Assembly (NCBI RefSeq): GCF_021390435.2 | Contig: NZ_JAJVCN010000001.1 | Coordinates: forward strand, 372,001 to 436,000 | DNA length: 64,000 nucleotides | From: Kibdelosporangium philippinense | Lineage (GTDB): Bacteria > Actinomycetota > Actinomycetes > Mycobacteriales > Pseudonocardiaceae | Reading direction: 5' to 3' | Part shown: positions 36,544 through 45,715 of the stretch, in pieces | Position numbering within the stretch: position 1 is the first letter of the stretch | Layout of the letters: each line of letters begins with the position of its first letter | Translations under genes and position numbers: made by a program | The notes under the pieces: generated by a model | Databases searched by the model: none | What the model was told of the DNA's origin: nothing | Seen by the model: only the letters and a program-made list of their open reading frames with translations

Positions 36544-36876
36544 GTGGCCGACATGAAGTACGACACCGGCGAGCTCCGCAACGGAGCCAGACGCAGCAGG
36601 CAGTCGGGCGACTCGGCCGAGGAGGTGTCGAACAAGCTGCGTGGAGCCAGCGTCTCCGCGAGCCCGTTCGGTGACGTCCCGATCGCCTCGTCGTTCGCCG
36701 GTGCGCTGTCCCAAGCCCAGCAGGATCAGGCGAAAGGAGCCCGTTCAGCGGGACAGGGGCGTGACAACAAGGCCGCGCGTGCCGACTCGGTGGCCAACGC
36801 CGGTGACGACCTCACGGTCACCACGACCCAAGTGGCGAATCAGGCAGTGGTGAACGACATCGCCGACCGGATGTGA
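36544..36876 (+). CDS. EspC-like/WXG-type small protein, 110 aa
   Basis: A 110-aa protein, Ala/Ser/Gln-rich, with a helical pattern and no transmembrane segment. GTG 36544 is three bases after the PPE-like stop, with GGGGGAGG inside the end of that gene as its ribosome-binding site; ATG 36553 is the alternative. It reads MADMKYDTGELRNGARRSRQ, and its C-terminal region AGDDLTVTTTQVANQAVV is like ESX accessory proteins. Function unknown. Confidence 0.7.
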   Translation: MADMKYDTGELRNGARRSRQSGDSAEEVSNKLRGASVSASPFGDVPIASSFAGALSQAQQDQAKGARSAGQGRDNKAARADSVANAGDDLTVTTTQVANQAVVNDIADRM

Positions 36877-36898
36877 GTCACCTGACATGCTGGGGGCT

Positions 36899-37450
36899 AT
36901 GACCAACCGGGCGACCAAGATCATCGCTGTGCTGTCGGCATGCGTGCTCGCCGGCTGCACCTCAGAGCCGCAGGCCGGACAGCCTGCGCCGGTGTCCACA
37001 CCGACCACAACAACGAGCACTCCGCCGCCAACGACGACAAAGAGCCGAGTGCCCCGGCAGATCGAACCGCTGCCCGGCGGTAAGAAGATCGCGCCAACGC
37101 TGTGTCACCAGGCGCAGTTCTCGATGCATGGCGCGGTCGTTGGCTGGTACGGCGTCGCCACGTCGTTTGTCGAGGCCAACAAGCCGGTTCCGGAGCGGAG
37201 CTGGGAAGAGACCTTGCGCGTCGCCCCCACCTTCAAAGAGACCCCGACACGCCAGCGACCGCTGTTGATCCAGGCAGGTGTGCCGGAGACCCACGTGGTG
37301 ATCAAAGACCTCGACGCCTTCCTTGCCGCCGTTGACGAGGAGCTCGACGTCGCCAGGACCAAAGACGAATCCAGGGTGACGGAGGTCAACCGCAAACTGA
37401 CCGACGCGCGCGACAACTTCGTCGAGTCGTGCGGCGCGATCCGCAGTTGA
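36899..37450 (+). CDS. Lipoprotein of the type VII locus
   Basis: A 183-aa lipoprotein. The signal peptide has a lipobox VLAGC, then a Thr/Pro-rich linker (about residues 20-50), then a helical domain to the end. Conserved cysteines near 76 and 179 may pair. ATG 36899 has GGGGGCT directly upstream; ATG 36887 is an alternative. No family recognised. Located between two small ESX-type genes, so it is likely part of the same operon. Confidence 0.75.
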   Translation: MTNRATKIIAVLSACVLAGCTSEPQAGQPAPVSTPTTTTSTPPPTTTKSRVPRQIEPLPGGKKIAPTLCHQAQFSMHGAVVGWYGVATSFVEANKPVPERSWEETLRVAPTFKETPTRQRPLLIQAGVPETHVVIKDLDAFLAAVDEELDVARTKDESRVTEVNRKLTDARDNFVESCGAIRS

Positions 37451-37462
37451 AAGGACACGAGA

Positions 37463-37795
37463 ATGGGTGACGCGTACGGCTGGGGTGCCGGAGACCGCCA
37501 GGTGTTCGACGCCGAGTTGCTCGAGAAGGCCGCGAGCCGCCTGCGTGAGCAGAAGAAGGACCAGCTCGTGATGGAGCTGCAGCAAGGACTCATGCCCACG
37601 GGCGCGTTCGGCCAGATCGCCGGCGCCCAGGAAGCCTCCGGCAGGCTCATCAAGCTGTTCGAGGGGATGGGCAGTGAGCTGACCAAGGCCGGAATCGACC
37701 TGGACGACCTGGCCAGCAGGTCCCTCGCCGCCGCCGAGCTTGCCCGTCAGGCAGACGTGCAGACCCAGTCCGCGGCGCGGAACATGCCGCGATAG
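37463..37795 (+). CDS. Small helical protein of the type VII operon, 110 aa
   Basis: A 110-aa helical protein without signal peptide: GAGDRQVFDAELLEKAASRL and a C-terminal Ala/Gln-rich helix. AAAGGAC before the ATG is a usable ribosome-binding site. Last gene of the plus-strand operon starting at eccC, converging with the 872-aa gene one base further on. Function not known; it may be a partner or chaperone of ESX substrates. Confidence 0.65.
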   Translation: MGDAYGWGAGDRQVFDAELLEKAASRLREQKKDQLVMELQQGLMPTGAFGQIAGAQEASGRLIKLFEGMGSELTKAGIDLDDLASRSLAAAELARQADVQTQSAARNMPR

Positions 37796-37796
37796 C

Positions 37797-40415
37797 TCAA
37801 CTTCGGTAGTACTCGTAAAAACGACCGGTCTCCGTCGGCACCCGTTCCTCACGCATACCGCTGACCTTGCCGTCCTTGGGCACGTTGTCGCCGTAGAGCA
37901 GCACGCGGGCTTGTTCCTCGTTGCTCCACGGCGAGTTTCGAGGCGTGTCCACGTCTTGAGTGCCCGTGGCCCGGTTGCCCCGCTCGACGTCGTAGGCCAG
38001 CGTGTCGACGTCCGCGCTGTCGGTGGGAGTCCGATGCGCTGCCTCGTAGGCGTTGACCGCCCGGTGTGACGCCATGCTGAGGTTCTTCTTCTCCTCGCTG
38101 CCGTCGATGTCCCCAGGCGCTTGCAGGGTGTAGTTCCCCTGGGCGTCGCGTGAAACGAGTCCTGGCGGCAAATCGGCCGGATCGACGACACCCGCGTTGA
38201 GGGCAGCTGAGGTGATCAACAGATCCCGGCGGGTGACGTACTCGGCGCGATCCTGGCGGAACAGTTCGTCCCTCTTACCGGGAAGCTGGGGCTGTGGTGC
38301 GGGGTCGTCCATGAAGGCGAAGTTCGCGCCGCCGTTGACCAGCGCGTTGGTCAGGCTGACCGCGGGGCCGACGAGCACAGCGCCCGTACCGGCCGTTCCC
38401 ACCGTCACGCCAGCCGCCACCAGGGTGGTCGCTACCGAGATGCCGCTCTTGATCGCCGTGTTGCGCATGGATTCCGCTCGGTGCGCGGCTGCCGCTTCCT
38501 TGTCCGCTTCCTTGGTGACGTCGAAGGTGTAGTCGAAATTGGCCTGGGTGACCGCGCCGTCCAGCCTGCCCGCCTCGATCAGTGCCTGGTTGACCTTCGT
38601 GGCGTCGCCGTGTTTGAACGCCTCGGTGAGCATGACCTGGTTGTACGCGGTGGCTTTGGTGTGGAAGTCCGTCGCGTCGTCGTCGCCGGTGCCGGAAATG
38701 AACTGTAGGAACAGGTCCCGGTCACGGGTGGTCAGCTCGAAGCCAGGGCCGACCTTGCGGCCCAGTACGTCGGTGAGGCCGTCCTTGTACTCTGATTTCG
38801 GTCCCTCGCGGGTGAACGAGTCCATGTACTGCACGCCGACGTCTTTCACCGCGTCTTCCACACCTTCGCCCATCCGGTGCAGGTAGCCGTCGCGGTCGCT
38901 GGCCACTTCCTTGACTACTTCCACCGCTGCCCGCGCTTGCGCTTCGCCGCCACCGCCGTCCTTCGGGTCACGGTCGGTGCCTCCGTGGATCACGGCGGCC
39001 GCGCCGCCCTCGTCACGCCAGTTCAAGCCCATCAGGGCTTGACGGGAGTTCTTGTCCAGCAACAGTTGCGCCGAGGCGTCCTCGTTGCGGCCGACCACTT
39101 TGAGCATGTCGCTGACACCGCTGTCGGACGTCTGCTCCTTGAGCTTCGCGAACGCCTCCGGACCGCCTTCTCCGCCCGTGGCGTACCGCAAGCCCTCGGT
39201 GGTGTTGCCGGAGATCGCGTTGAGTTCCTGCTTGACCCGGATCGCTTCGTTGCCGAGCTGCTTGGTGAACTCCGTTCCACCGTCTATTGTGGACGTCTCC
39301 ATCAGGTCGGCGAACCCGTTCCACCGGTTCAGCCCCTCGACGTGCATGTCCTTGGTGTTGTTGAGATCCTTGTTCGGCCACAGCAGGCCGGTGTCCTCGT
39401 CGCGGTGGCCGACCTTGGTGCCCATCAGGTCCTGGACGGCCTTGGGCATCTGGTCCTTGCCGGGGACCACGTTGTGACCGGCAGAATCTGTGTACGGTTT
39501 GGACAGATTCATGATGCCGTCGGCGATCGGGCTGACTACTTCGCGGGTGCGCCCTGGCGCGGCATCGGTGACGTACTTGGGGATCTTCGACAGGTCGTCC
39601 GCGCCGACCTTGTCGTACCACGCGTTCATGTACGCGCGTTCCGCCTCGGTGAGCTGATGTCCTGCGGCTACCTTGGCGTTCAGCAGGGCGATCGTGCCCG
39701 AACCGTCCTGAATGGCGTCAACGCCTTCGGCACTCGGTGGCTGCTCGCCGAGGCCGTCCTTGGTCTGCTGGCCGTCGGCGTTGGCCGCGTCGACGCTGAT
39801 ATTGACGTCGCCAGGGCCTTCGTCCACATTGTCCGGTGGGATGTAGCCGAGGTCCGCCATAGACTTCAGATGCGTGGCCAGCGTGGTCTCGTAGGAGTCG
39901 ACCGAGGTCTTGATGGCGTTGCCGTGTTCCCTGACCCGGCCGACGGCCTGCTCGATGTAGGTGTTCAGAGTGGACTGACGGTCGTTGGGATCCATCATGT
40001 TGTGGTTCTTGCGCCAGAACTCGCCCCACTGGCCCTCGATGGTCTTGATCTCGCCCTCGAGTGTGGACACCCCGGTCTTCGCGTGGCTGATCCGGCCTTC
40101 CAGCTCGTCGGAGATGGAGTCGAGGATCCTGGCGATCTTGCCCATCTTCTCGCCGCCGTCGCCAAGGAGCTTCTTGGTGTCCTGCACGTGCTTCGCCGGG
40201 TCGTGCACGGGACTGTTGTCCACTGTGTAGCCCTGAGCGGTGAGCTCGGACGCCTCTTTGGCCAGATCGGTCGACAGCTGCGCCTCGCCACTGGCGTCGG
40301 CGAACGTCTTGGCGAGATTGGTGATCTCAGCCGGGTTTCCCGCGGTCAGCTTGTCGCGCAGCTTCCATGGGTCGACGCCTGCCTTAGCGGCGAGCTGTTC
40401 GTGTGAAAAACTCAT
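37797..40415 (-). CDS. Large type VII-associated protein, candidate substrate, 872 aa
   Basis: An 872-aa protein with no signal peptide. The N-terminal ~230 residues are helical with coiled-coil character (around 60-130) and a WXG-like GQWGEFW near 128-134. A long central region has no motif I recognise. A hydrophobic Ala/Gly/Val stretch (SGISVATTLVAAGVTVG, TGAVLVGPAVSL) lies near 650-700. The C-terminal 150 residues are polar and end ETGRFYEYYRS. It resembles the large actinomycete proteins annotated only as TPR-region containing. The ATG is preceded by AGGGGGCG. A long open frame upstream to 40904 is antisense to the lipoprotein gene. Cargo or toxin role is inferred from context only. Confidence 0.7.
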   Translation of the reverse strand: MSFSHEQLAAKAGVDPWKLRDKLTAGNPAEITNLAKTFADASGEAQLSTDLAKEASELTAQGYTVDNSPVHDPAKHVQDTKKLLGDGGEKMGKIARILDSISDELEGRISHAKTGVSTLEGEIKTIEGQWGEFWRKNHNMMDPNDRQSTLNTYIEQAVGRVREHGNAIKTSVDSYETTLATHLKSMADLGYIPPDNVDEGPGDVNISVDAANADGQQTKDGLGEQPPSAEGVDAIQDGSGTIALLNAKVAAGHQLTEAERAYMNAWYDKVGADDLSKIPKYVTDAAPGRTREVVSPIADGIMNLSKPYTDSAGHNVVPGKDQMPKAVQDLMGTKVGHRDEDTGLLWPNKDLNNTKDMHVEGLNRWNGFADLMETSTIDGGTEFTKQLGNEAIRVKQELNAISGNTTEGLRYATGGEGGPEAFAKLKEQTSDSGVSDMLKVVGRNEDASAQLLLDKNSRQALMGLNWRDEGGAAAVIHGGTDRDPKDGGGGEAQARAAVEVVKEVASDRDGYLHRMGEGVEDAVKDVGVQYMDSFTREGPKSEYKDGLTDVLGRKVGPGFELTTRDRDLFLQFISGTGDDDATDFHTKATAYNQVMLTEAFKHGDATKVNQALIEAGRLDGAVTQANFDYTFDVTKEADKEAAAAHRAESMRNTAIKSGISVATTLVAAGVTVGTAGTGAVLVGPAVSLTNALVNGGANFAFMDDPAPQPQLPGKRDELFRQDRAEYVTRRDLLITSAALNAGVVDPADLPPGLVSRDAQGNYTLQAPGDIDGSEEKKNLSMASHRAVNAYEAAHRTPTDSADVDTLAYDVERGNRATGTQDVDTPRNSPWSNEEQARVLLYGDNVPKDGKVSGMREERVPTETGRFYEYYRS

Positions 40416-40476
40416 ATGTCGCCCCCTGACGATGAATCCAATGGCAGGATAGGCACACCCGACGAAAGGCGGCCAG

Positions 40477-41565
40477 GTGCGATCACGGCAATTAACCTGT
40501 TCGGTGGTTTCGATCGCACTGGTGCTCGCTGCGTGTACATCGGCTGACGAGTCCGGTTCGGAAGGCTGCGCCTGGCCTGCGGATTTGACGTCGATCGGGG
40601 TTTTGCAAGCACCCGATGAGGTGATTGCCGTCGACGTCCACTCCGGACAGATCAAGGTCCGCTGCAAGGTGACCGCCACGACGGCGGGCAGTTCGGACGT
40701 GCCCTTGGAGGCGGATGGAGTGCGGTACAACCAGTCGACGGCACCCGTCGACTCCATCGTGATGCCGGACCTGTCGCCTGATCTGCGGTCGATCGTCGTC
40801 GAGGACGGCGTGGTCGAGCTGGCCGGCCTGCGCCTGACCAAAGTAGGCAACGCGGACTGGAAGCCGGCGTCCCTGCCTGGCAACGGCCGCGTCCTGATGT
40901 CCAAGCGGCCGAATGGTGTGCCGAACGCCGCTGACTACATCGTGGCATCCGGATGGTGTCTCCTGCCTGCGTTGGACGCTCCTGCCGAACGGTGTGCGCC
41001 GATCAGCGACTCGACCGCGCAAGGCACGCCGGTGATCCACACCGATGGGACGGTCGGCTGGGCAACGTCCACGGGCGTACCTTTCCGCGCCGGCGCGTTG
41101 TCCGCCTGGGCGCAGACCGATGGCAAGCGCCTGGTCCGGGCTGAGGTGCTGCCACCGGCCAAGAAGCCCGGGGGTAGTGGCATCTTGCTGGACGCGTCGG
41201 GCATGGCCGGGTGGATTGATCCCAGCGATGTCGCCCTCGCGTTCAACGAACGCGTGTCGGACCAGCGTACGAAGCGCATCAGCTGGTTCGTCACGAAGTC
41301 CATCGCAGCCGACGGTGTGACGGCGGAGCTGTACCGCTCGCCAGTGACAGACATGCAGCTGGCGGGCGATATTGATAGTGCGTACGGCAACAGCATGGGC
41401 CGCGTTTACGGTGTTCGTGTGATGGGTGAGGCGATCGTGCTGACTGTGCAGGTCTCCTCGGACGTCGTGGCGGTCGTCAGAGTCGGTATGGACGGAGCTG
41501 TACGCAAGCTCGCCACCCTGCCCGGCAGCGCTCAGGCCAAAATCATCAGCTGGCCAGTGGCCTAA
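40477..41565 (+). CDS. Lipoprotein, 362 aa
   Basis: A 362-aa lipoprotein: signal peptide with lipobox VLAAC, then a mature domain that looks like a beta-propeller or repeated beta-sheet fold (repeated short strands with Gly/Asp turns, such as SDVVAVVRVGMDGAVRKLA). A GTG start 61 bases from the divergent 872-aa gene. The 3' end overlaps eccB by four bases, convergently. No family recognised. The context suggests a cell-envelope component of the secretion locus. Confidence 0.75.
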   Translation: MRSRQLTCSVVSIALVLAACTSADESGSEGCAWPADLTSIGVLQAPDEVIAVDVHSGQIKVRCKVTATTAGSSDVPLEADGVRYNQSTAPVDSIVMPDLSPDLRSIVVEDGVVELAGLRLTKVGNADWKPASLPGNGRVLMSKRPNGVPNAADYIVASGWCLLPALDAPAERCAPISDSTAQGTPVIHTDGTVGWATSTGVPFRAGALSAWAQTDGKRLVRAEVLPPAKKPGGSGILLDASGMAGWIDPSDVALAFNERVSDQRTKRISWFVTKSIAADGVTAELYRSPVTDMQLAGDIDSAYGNSMGRVYGVRVMGEAIVLTVQVSSDVVAVVRVGMDGAVRKLATLPGSAQAKIISWPVA

Positions 41566-42935
41566 CCCGTCCCGCCGAACTCCTTCGCAGCTTCGACCGG
41601 ATCCAGAACCGGGCCAGTGGGAAGAAGCGACACGAACGGCCAAGGCACGTTCTTCGCGGCAGCCGGGTCGTATCGAAGCCTGCGGACAGCGTCCTCTGTA
41701 GGCACTGGATAACGCTGACCAGCGTCCGTCACGAGCGTGTAGACCCCATCCTGACCCGCCGCGGACGCCCCTTTGACCAACGCTCCTGCCCCTGGCGGAA
41801 TGACCACTTCGGACACAATGCCAGGCACGTCCCCGCTCTTGCTGCCGACAGCGGCGCGACGGGCCACAGTAGACGGAGTGCTGACCCTGACCTGCCACGC
41901 CGCATCGCCAGCGGGCTCACCAGGAGTCGTGCTGATACACAACGGATGATCCCGTTCCAGGTCGGTGATCTCAGGCACCTCACCAGGCCAGCCCCGCTGA
42001 TCCGGAACCGGCCGCCTCGACTGCGGCGCGGAGAAAACAGCGGCGGTCGGCAACGTCAACTTGCGACTGCCACCCGCGGCCAGCAAAAGAAAAGCCGGTT
42101 CCGAGATGGGACTCAACCCATCGGACTGCACAACGAAATGCTGCCGATCAGCCTCAGCGACATCACCAATCGCTGCACTCACGGGCAACGTGAAGGAAGG
42201 CGCACGATCCCGACCATCCGGCAATCTCGGCTCAGCCAGCTCAGGCCCTTCAGGAATGGTGTTGAGCACCTCGGCGGGAACGCGTGCCGCGGAAGCCCGT
42301 TGCAGGCCAAGGACAACCTGGCTGTTGCCAGTGAACTTGAACCTCCGGCCGTGAGCGATGAGCCAATGCTGCCCGTCAGGATCCTGCACGATCGTGCCCG
42401 CGTTCTTGCCAAGAACCCCTTCCGCGGGAGCGGAATCCCCAACAGTGAGGGTGACAGCAGGCGGGACCGAAGTGGACTGTGACGGAACAACACACACGGT
42501 CCACGCGCCATTGGTCAACTGATCCTTGGTAGGCAAGGCATCCGGTGCGCCAGGAATACCCACCGGCAACCCACGGGGTTTGGTGTCGAGCGCGCGCTGC
42601 CGTACCTCGGTGAGATTCCCGCCGCCAACAAGAAGCGCCGAAGCCAGGTTCAGCGCCGGATGAACGCGACCGTCCACAACGACATAGCGATCACCAGAAC
42701 CCTTGAGAATGACGGCGCCAGCCTCCGGAAGCTCAGGACCGCGCCCACCACCAAGGAATCCAGCGATCCCAAACCCAGCCATCACCAGCACCGCGATGAC
42801 AATGCTGCCAATCGTGACCCGGTTGATCCGACGCCTCGGGTCGGCGATGGCTTCGTCGGAGCCGACCATCAGGCTGGTGACCTGCCGGCGTCCCTCGTAC
42901 GTGTAGGCCTCGAGCTGATCCCGCGTGCTTGCCAC
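41562..42935 (-). CDS. eccB: Type VII secretion protein EccB
   Basis: A 457-aa EccB. It starts MASTRDQLEAYTYEGRRQVTSLM, the usual EccB N-terminus, with one membrane segment near residues 42-62 and then a large extracytoplasmic domain with repeated Gly-rich units. Cysteines near 150 and 335 are positioned to form the conserved disulfide. I chose GTG 42935 (GGAAGGAA upstream) over GTG 42971, since family members begin there. EccB is an envelope-spanning core of the translocon. Divergent from eccE across 63 bases. Confidence 0.9.
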   Translation of the reverse strand: MASTRDQLEAYTYEGRRQVTSLMVGSDEAIADPRRRINRVTIGSIVIAVLVMAGFGIAGFLGGGRGPELPEAGAVILKGSGDRYVVVDGRVHPALNLASALLVGGGNLTEVRQRALDTKPRGLPVGIPGAPDALPTKDQLTNGAWTVCVVPSQSTSVPPAVTLTVGDSAPAEGVLGKNAGTIVQDPDGQHWLIAHGRRFKFTGNSQVVLGLQRASAARVPAEVLNTIPEGPELAEPRLPDGRDRAPSFTLPVSAAIGDVAEADRQHFVVQSDGLSPISEPAFLLLAAGGSRKLTLPTAAVFSAPQSRRPVPDQRGWPGEVPEITDLERDHPLCISTTPGEPAGDAAWQVRVSTPSTVARRAAVGSKSGDVPGIVSEVVIPPGAGALVKGASAAGQDGVYTLVTDAGQRYPVPTEDAVRRLRYDPAAAKNVPWPFVSLLPTGPVLDPVEAAKEFGGTG

Positions 42936-42998
42936 GGCGTCCGGGTTCCTTCCCTGCGATACTGGCTTCACCTTAGCGGCCCACTTGGTGGTGAGCAG

Positions 42999-43847
42999 AT
43001 GAAAGCCCTAGGTCGGGTACTCGCGATAGAAGCGGGAATCGGCGCGATGGTGGCAGGTGCGCTGATGCGTAACCCATTCGGGTGGACCCTGCTAGCTCTT
43101 GGCCTGCTCGTCGTAGCTTTTTCGGTGCTCAAAGTGGACAAACGCGCAATAGCGTGGCTGGAAGCGGAAGAACCACTGGCCAAGCCCCAAGTGATCAACG
43201 CCCCGAACCGCAACGGCCCACCCGTTGGAGTGATAGGAGACGGCCAAGGCTTCACGGCGGTGTTGGAAATAGACACCGGCACCCCAATCCGCCTGCCCGA
43301 CCTCACCACATTCGCAGCCACTGACCCCTCAGGCCTAGCGGGAACCCAAGTCCTCATCGAACAGTTCCGCGGCCTAACCCGTCGCGTGTGGATAGTCCTG
43401 CGCCACGAACCAATGTGGGCGCAGGAAGCGGTGTTCGAAAGAGGCGGCGGAGCCGAAGGCGCCCGTGCAGCGCTGGTGGCGGCCGCAGCCCGCCTCCAAG
43501 TCCTTCTGGGCGACCAAAACCTGAAAGCTTCCCCCTTGAGCAGCGCCGAGCTGTCCACAATGTTCACTGTGAACTCGGCAAGTCATTGCTGCCTGCGTTC
43601 GAGTACAGCCGACTGGCAACGTCTATTGCAGGTGACGGCAAGCGCAGCGGAAATCTCCTACATCTCAGTCATCGCAGACGAAGTCACAGTGCGCCTCGTA
43701 TCGACAGACCCCAGAAGAGCCCGAGACGAACTGCTGGCAAGCGGCATAGCGACAGAAATGGGCCAGCGACTTGGACTAGTGGCGACGCTGCCCTTGGGCG
43801 GAGGAGCCCGAAACCTGGTGGGAGCAATAGGATTGGTGCGCCAATGA
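42999..43847 (+). CDS. eccE: Type VII secretion protein EccE
   Basis: A 282-aa EccE-like protein with two N-terminal membrane segments (VLAIEAGIGAMVAGALM and GWTLLALGLLVVAFSVL) and a soluble C-terminal domain. EccE sits at the periphery of the ESX core complex. The ATG at 42999 is chosen with GGTGAGCAG before it. The open frame reaches further back into the eccB antisense. It overlaps the next gene by four bases (ATGA). Confidence 0.8.
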   Translation: MKALGRVLAIEAGIGAMVAGALMRNPFGWTLLALGLLVVAFSVLKVDKRAIAWLEAEEPLAKPQVINAPNRNGPPVGVIGDGQGFTAVLEIDTGTPIRLPDLTTFAATDPSGLAGTQVLIEQFRGLTRRVWIVLRHEPMWAQEAVFERGGGAEGARAALVAAAARLQVLLGDQNLKASPLSSAELSTMFTVNSASHCCLRSSTADWQRLLQVTASAAEISYISVIADEVTVRLVSTDPRRARDELLASGIATEMGQRLGLVATLPLGGGARNLVGAIGLVRQ

Positions 43848-44437
43848 CCCTGGAAATACCGGTGTCCGGTGTCCAACTAGGCTTCGACCAACATGGAGCT
43901 GAGATTTTGGTGCCCATGGTCCGTCGTGCGCCAGTCCGCATCGGACTGCTCGGCCCACCACCCCCGGCCCGCCTGCTGGCCCATCGCCTAGCGTCCGCAG
44001 GGGTACAGGTCATGGTGGTGACCCGCCGTCAACCAACTTGGAAAGCCTTGCGCACCAACACCCGCTTGACCATCGTCGACAACCCACCACCCTGGCCAGC
44101 CAAACCATCAACCCAACCAGGCGGAACCCCAGGCCCACAAGCATTCATCGCAGACCTCCCCAGCCCACCACCCCTATGGCTAGGAGACATGCCCTGGACA
44201 ACCGTCCTGCACGTCGCAGACCGCATCCCTGCAGGCTCTGATTTCTGGTCTCATGTCGAAGCCGTAGTGGTTAACGCCCCAGGCCACGGCCGCGCCCTAG
44301 CCGATCTCTTCGCCCGCCCCGACATAGCCCGCACCGTCGACACCCTTCCACCCGGCCACCTCGCCCTCGTCGACCGCTGGCGCGTCGCCCTCTTCCGCGT
44401 ATCCCTAACACCAGCAGAAAAAGACCTCATGGCCTGA
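43844..44437 (+). CDS. Type VII locus hypothetical protein, 197 aa
   Basis: A 197-aa protein coupled to eccE by an ATGA overlap. RIGLLGPPPPARLLAHRLA near residue 33 looks like a nucleotide-binding-type beta-alpha-beta start, and VMVVTRRQ follows the next strand. There is no Walker motif. It is Pro-rich (PPPWPAKPSTQPGGTPGP) in the middle. It recurs beside eccE in actinomycete ESX loci as far as I recall, with unknown function. End of the type VII locus. Confidence 0.65.
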   Translation: MTLEIPVSGVQLGFDQHGAEILVPMVRRAPVRIGLLGPPPPARLLAHRLASAGVQVMVVTRRQPTWKALRTNTRLTIVDNPPPWPAKPSTQPGGTPGPQAFIADLPSPPPLWLGDMPWTTVLHVADRIPAGSDFWSHVEAVVVNAPGHGRALADLFARPDIARTVDTLPPGHLALVDRWRVALFRVSLTPAEKDLMA

Positions 44438-44634
44438 CATCTACCGGTTGCTGTAGTGATCCCGGTGGTAGTCAGCTGGTCGTCATCAATAGCATGCCGC
44501 CCATCGACGATGAGTTCCTGAACCTTCTCACCGTTCACCCACACGTGCCGATCACTGTCAATGATCACAGTGTATTCACGGATGTGATGTCGGTGGTGAT
44601 ATGCCGCTGGCTTCGTGGATTTGACTGCGCTCAT
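44251..44634 (-). CDS. Doubtful small gene coupled to the SDR gene
   Basis: Its ATG overlaps the SDR stop (ATGA), which suggests coupling, and the first 50 residues (YTVIIDSDRHVWVNGEKV) look protein-like. The frame then runs 187 bases antisense into the eccE-linked gene, with an Arg-rich sequence, so the true end is unclear; it may be a frameshifted remnant. Not recognised. The region 44438-44630 holds nothing else. Confidence 0.25.
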   Translation of the reverse strand: MSAVKSTKPAAYHHRHHIREYTVIIDSDRHVWVNGEKVQELIVDGRHAIDDDQLTTTGITTATGRCQAMRSFSAGVRDTRKRATRQRSTRARWPGGRVSTVRAMSGRAKRSARARPWPGALTTTAST

Positions 44635-45617
44635 ACGAGAGCCTCGCTCAGCTTCCACAGGCGCTCGACCGACTCGGGGTCGACGGCGTACGGCATCACG
44701 CCCCGTTTGGTGAGGGAATCGGCCAGGGTGACACTATCCGCTTGGTCATCGGGCGCGAGCGGCGCGACCTCGACGTCCTCACAGTAGACGCCGCCGAGGC
44801 CTTCGAGCCTGGGACTCGTCGCGCACCACACGCTCGTGGCCGCGCCCTGCAGGAGTGTCTTAAGGCCGTGCTGGGGGTCGATGATGGGCGCTCCGTTCTC
44901 GTCGATGATGCCGCCGGTCCGCAACGCATCAACAGGGACGTGCTTGCCGAGTCCGGTATTCACGATGCCGCCAGGGTGCAGCGCGAACGCGCGGATGCCG
45001 TCGCGCCGGCCACGTTCGTCGACGCCGAGGGCAAAGAGGATATTGGCGCTCCTCGATTGACCGTAGGCCGAGAACGGGGCGTATTTCCGGCGCTCGAAGT
45101 TCGGGTCGTCGAAATGCACGTCGGAGTACCGATGCCCCCACGAAGACACCGACACCACCCGGGCACCGTCGGCCCGACGCAGCGCAGGCCAGAGCCGACT
45201 CACCAGTTGGAAGTGGCCGAGGTGGTTGGTGGCGAACTGTGACTCGTAGCCGCGAGCATCGAACGTCAGCGGGTTGGCCATGATCCCCGCGCTGTTGACC
45301 AGAATGTGCAGCGGACTGCCGGTAGCCAGGAAGGTGCGGGCGAACTCGTCGATGGAGGCTGGGTCGAGCAGATCCATAGTCTCGACCTGGATGCCCTCCA
45401 TTCCCGCCAATGTCTCGGCGGCCTTCTCGTGGTTGCGAGTCGGCACAATGACGTGAGCGCCGGCAGCGCGCAGGACCCGGACAGTCTCCGTGCCGATGCC
45501 TGAGTAGCCGCCAGTAACGATTGCCGTTTTGCCGGTCAGATCGATGCCCTTGATGACGTCTTCGGTGGTGGACGCGGCGGTGAAGCCGGAGCCGATCGGA
45601 CCTTGCTCTGTAGCCAT
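44631..45617 (-). CDS. Short-chain dehydrogenase with Lys-to-Arg change in the active site
   Basis: A 328-aa SDR of the retinol-dehydrogenase/oxidoreductase group. The cofactor motif is TGGYSGIG (35-42), followed by NSAGIM near 108-113 and active-site Ser in VSVSS. The active site reads YGQSRS: Tyr185 is present, but the usual Lys four residues later is Arg189. That lysine lowers the tyrosine pKa in typical members, so activity may be changed or lost. The C-terminal region (CATSPRLEGLGGVYCEDVE) is family-like. Divergent from a frameshifted AraC gene 98 bases away that may have controlled it. Confidence 0.85.
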   Translation of the reverse strand: MATEQGPIGSGFTAASTTEDVIKGIDLTGKTAIVTGGYSGIGTETVRVLRAAGAHVIVPTRNHEKAAETLAGMEGIQVETMDLLDPASIDEFARTFLATGSPLHILVNSAGIMANPLTFDARGYESQFATNHLGHFQLVSRLWPALRRADGARVVSVSSWGHRYSDVHFDDPNFERRKYAPFSAYGQSRSANILFALGVDERGRRDGIRAFALHPGGIVNTGLGKHVPVDALRTGGIIDENGAPIIDPQHGLKTLLQGAATSVWCATSPRLEGLGGVYCEDVEVAPLAPDDQADSVTLADSLTKRGVMPYAVDPESVERLWKLSEALV

Positions 45618-45715
45618 GGATTCAACGTAGGGCAGCGCCGCCAGGCGTTGATGTCTGCAAATTCGCTTTACTTGTGCGAGCGTACGAACACTCGCCCAAG
45701 TACGATGAAGTGGCT

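Noticed and set aside
40416..40904. N-terminal extension of the 872-aa protein
   Set aside because: The ATG at 40415 has AGGGGGCG before it, and the extension is antisense to the lipoprotein gene.
40492..41898. 468-aa minus-strand frame
   Set aside because: It is antisense to a lipoprotein gene with a clear lipobox and has no recognisable domain.
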